Part shown: positions 13,320 to 14,527 of the stretch, piece after piece
Layout: each line of letters starts with the position of its first letter
How positions within the stretch are numbered: the first letter of the stretch is position 1
NCBI RefSeq assembly: GCF_934190855.1
Contig: NZ_CAKPTN010000029.1
Location: 1 to 14,527, forward strand
Direction of reading: 5' to 3'
From: an uncultured Veillonella sp.
Lineage (GTDB): Bacteria > Bacillota > Negativicutes > Veillonellales > Veillonellaceae
Length of the DNA: 14,527 nt
Notes under the pieces: generated by a model
Told to the model about the DNA's origin: nothing
The model's database searches: none
The model's input: the letters and a program-made list of their open reading frames with translations, nothing else
Program-made: the position numbers and the translations under genes

Positions 13320-14527
13320 CTATCTTGTATGGACTATGATTTGATGTCGTATAGATAAAATGGAAGGTTGGAGTTGTTGCTCAATATTTTCTAAGAATAT
13401 ATGGTCATAGACGCCAACCCACGTCTTTGGTGCATCAGGGCCACAGAAGATAGATGCACTTTCTACTCGGTCAAAACCTTGAGCCTTACCAAAATGATTA
13501 AAATTACCATATGACGCATTGCCACCATACCAATATATGGTTTGATACCCTAGTCGCTTCATCTGATAGGCAAACGATGTAGGGAAGGCTCCCTTCCAAA
13601 AATGCTCTCGTTCATTGAGTTCTAAACCGGCATCATAAAAACCGCTCATAAGACTGACAATAGATGGTCTTGAAACATTACCAGCAGGTAAAAAATTTGG
13701 AATCTGTACGGTATGGGACTGACTTTTAAAATCCCACATCCCTGGACAAATATTGAGCAGCTTATGTGTTTCGTCCAAGGACCACTGAGGAATACTTTCA
13801 CCAACAATAAAGAAAATATGTTTAGGTTTCGTAATCTTTGGCCCTTTAGCCATTTTTTTTAAAGCATATAGAGGGTTATCGAGCTGTTGCCACGTATTTT
13901 TATATTCACTGGGAACAATACGATTTATAGCATCATTAATATCCTCTTCGGAAGCAGTATATTCAGAGCGTAACGGGTGTTTGTAAACGGTTTCCAATGC
14001 ACATAGATCTGGCACAGTAGCACGAGCAAAGAAGATATCTTCTTTAACTACTGTAGGAATGGTATCCCATTCAGGTTTATTATCATGAGATAAGGTACCA
14101 CCATAGCGGAACCAATAAAAACCAACTACAGATAGAGCCACTAATAATATGTTCCACCCGACTATCATCCACGTATCTGTCAAATACGACTCTGGATATG
14201 GAATAGACGGCAAGGATAAAAATAGTGTTCCCATATACCAAGATACAGTAGCAATAGGGATAAAACCTAATAATACGAGTGCTCCTCGATCTTGATTAAA
14301 GAATACATCTATCAAATTGCGTTTCTCTGCATGCTTACCATAGTGAACCATATAGTTATAGGTATCATGGAAATGCTTATAAAATATCATCTTACCAGCA
14401 AAGGCTGCATAGAGGACACAAGAATAGATTGTTAATACTATAACTCGAATTAGATCCTCATATTGATGGTATGTATCAAGCCACAATGCAGGAATAGTCA
14501 CTAAGACTAAGGGAATCAAAAATACAT
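13320..14527 (-). pseudogene. N-terminal fragment of a frameshifted LTA-synthase/sulfatase-like membrane phosphotransferase (5' end off window)
   Basis: The frame is open to the right edge, so the true start is outside; a TTG at 14519 is merely the first candidate start inside. Hydrophobic segments at about 1-14, 25-45, 80-103 and 117-137 (counted from 14519) give a multi-helix membrane anchor. A periplasmic alkaline-phosphatase-superfamily domain follows: HIFFIVGES (234-242, with the metal-ligand Glu), then AGNVSRPSIVSLMSG (279-293), where the nucleophile position appears to be Ser, not the LtaS Thr. Relatives transfer phosphoglycerol or phosphoethanolamine from phospholipids to glycans or lipid A. 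The frame is lost near 13366-13383 and ends at the TAG at 13322-13320, before the TGDH metal site, so this fragment alone should be inactive. It could be a true pseudogene, a phase-variable allele or a sequencing error. Confidence 0.8.

Noticed and set aside
13366..13384. Programmed -1 ribosomal frameshifting to join the two sulfatase-like halves
   Set aside because: No X-XXY-YYZ slippery heptamer or obvious downstream pseudoknot is visible; mutation or sequence error is simpler.

Overview
The window is AT-rich, tightly packed with genes and almost entirely minus-strand. Its character is that of a low-GC, didermic Firmicute, most likely Veillonella or a close relative in the Negativicutes. 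I infer this from low GC with strong Firmicute-style ribosome binding sites (GAGGTGAT, GAGGGGG), a Wzz/Wzy/WbaP-type surface-glycan operon, and a VirK/YbjX (DUF535) protein, a family otherwise typical of Gram-negative envelopes. No database search was possible, so the genus is a judgement.

Region 1 (9985 down to 1, minus strand) is one long polysaccharide operon that runs off the left edge. In transcription order it encodes: a WbaP-like polyprenyl-phosphate sugar-phosphate transferase; a fusion of a TagD-like cytidylyltransferase with a Gfo/Idh/MocA oxidoreductase; a HisC-like PLP enzyme; a TagB/TagF-like CDP-polyol phosphotransferase; a PHP-domain phosphoesterase; a type I phosphoribosyltransferase; a LicD-family phosphotransferase; a GT2 glycosyltransferase; a Wzz chain-length regulator; and the start of an EpsG/Wzy-like polymerase. 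Genes abut or overlap by 1, 4 and about 50 bases, so translational coupling is likely. The set suggests a Wzy-dependent glycan decorated with phosphodiester-linked groups (CDP-activated polyol or amino-alcohol phosphate). The PRTase/PHP pair may add ribofuranose directly from PRPP.

Region 2 (9986-10862) starts with a divergent intergenic region holding two clean inverted repeats. It is followed by the only plus-strand gene, a small VanZ-family membrane protein, and then an AT-rich stretch with a probable bidirectional terminator.

Region 3 (10863-14527, minus strand) holds a small unrecognised protein, a 378-base AT-rich gap with a short tandem repeat and a strong terminator, a VirK/YbjX-family gene, and another terminator. 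At the right edge is an LTA-synthase/sulfatase-like membrane phosphotransferase gene broken by a single frameshift and cut off by the window edge.

The main candidates for new biology are the PRTase-PHP module and the cytidylyltransferase-oxidoreductase fusion beside a HisC-like enzyme. Both read as precursor or decoration chemistry for an unusual phosphorylated surface glycan.
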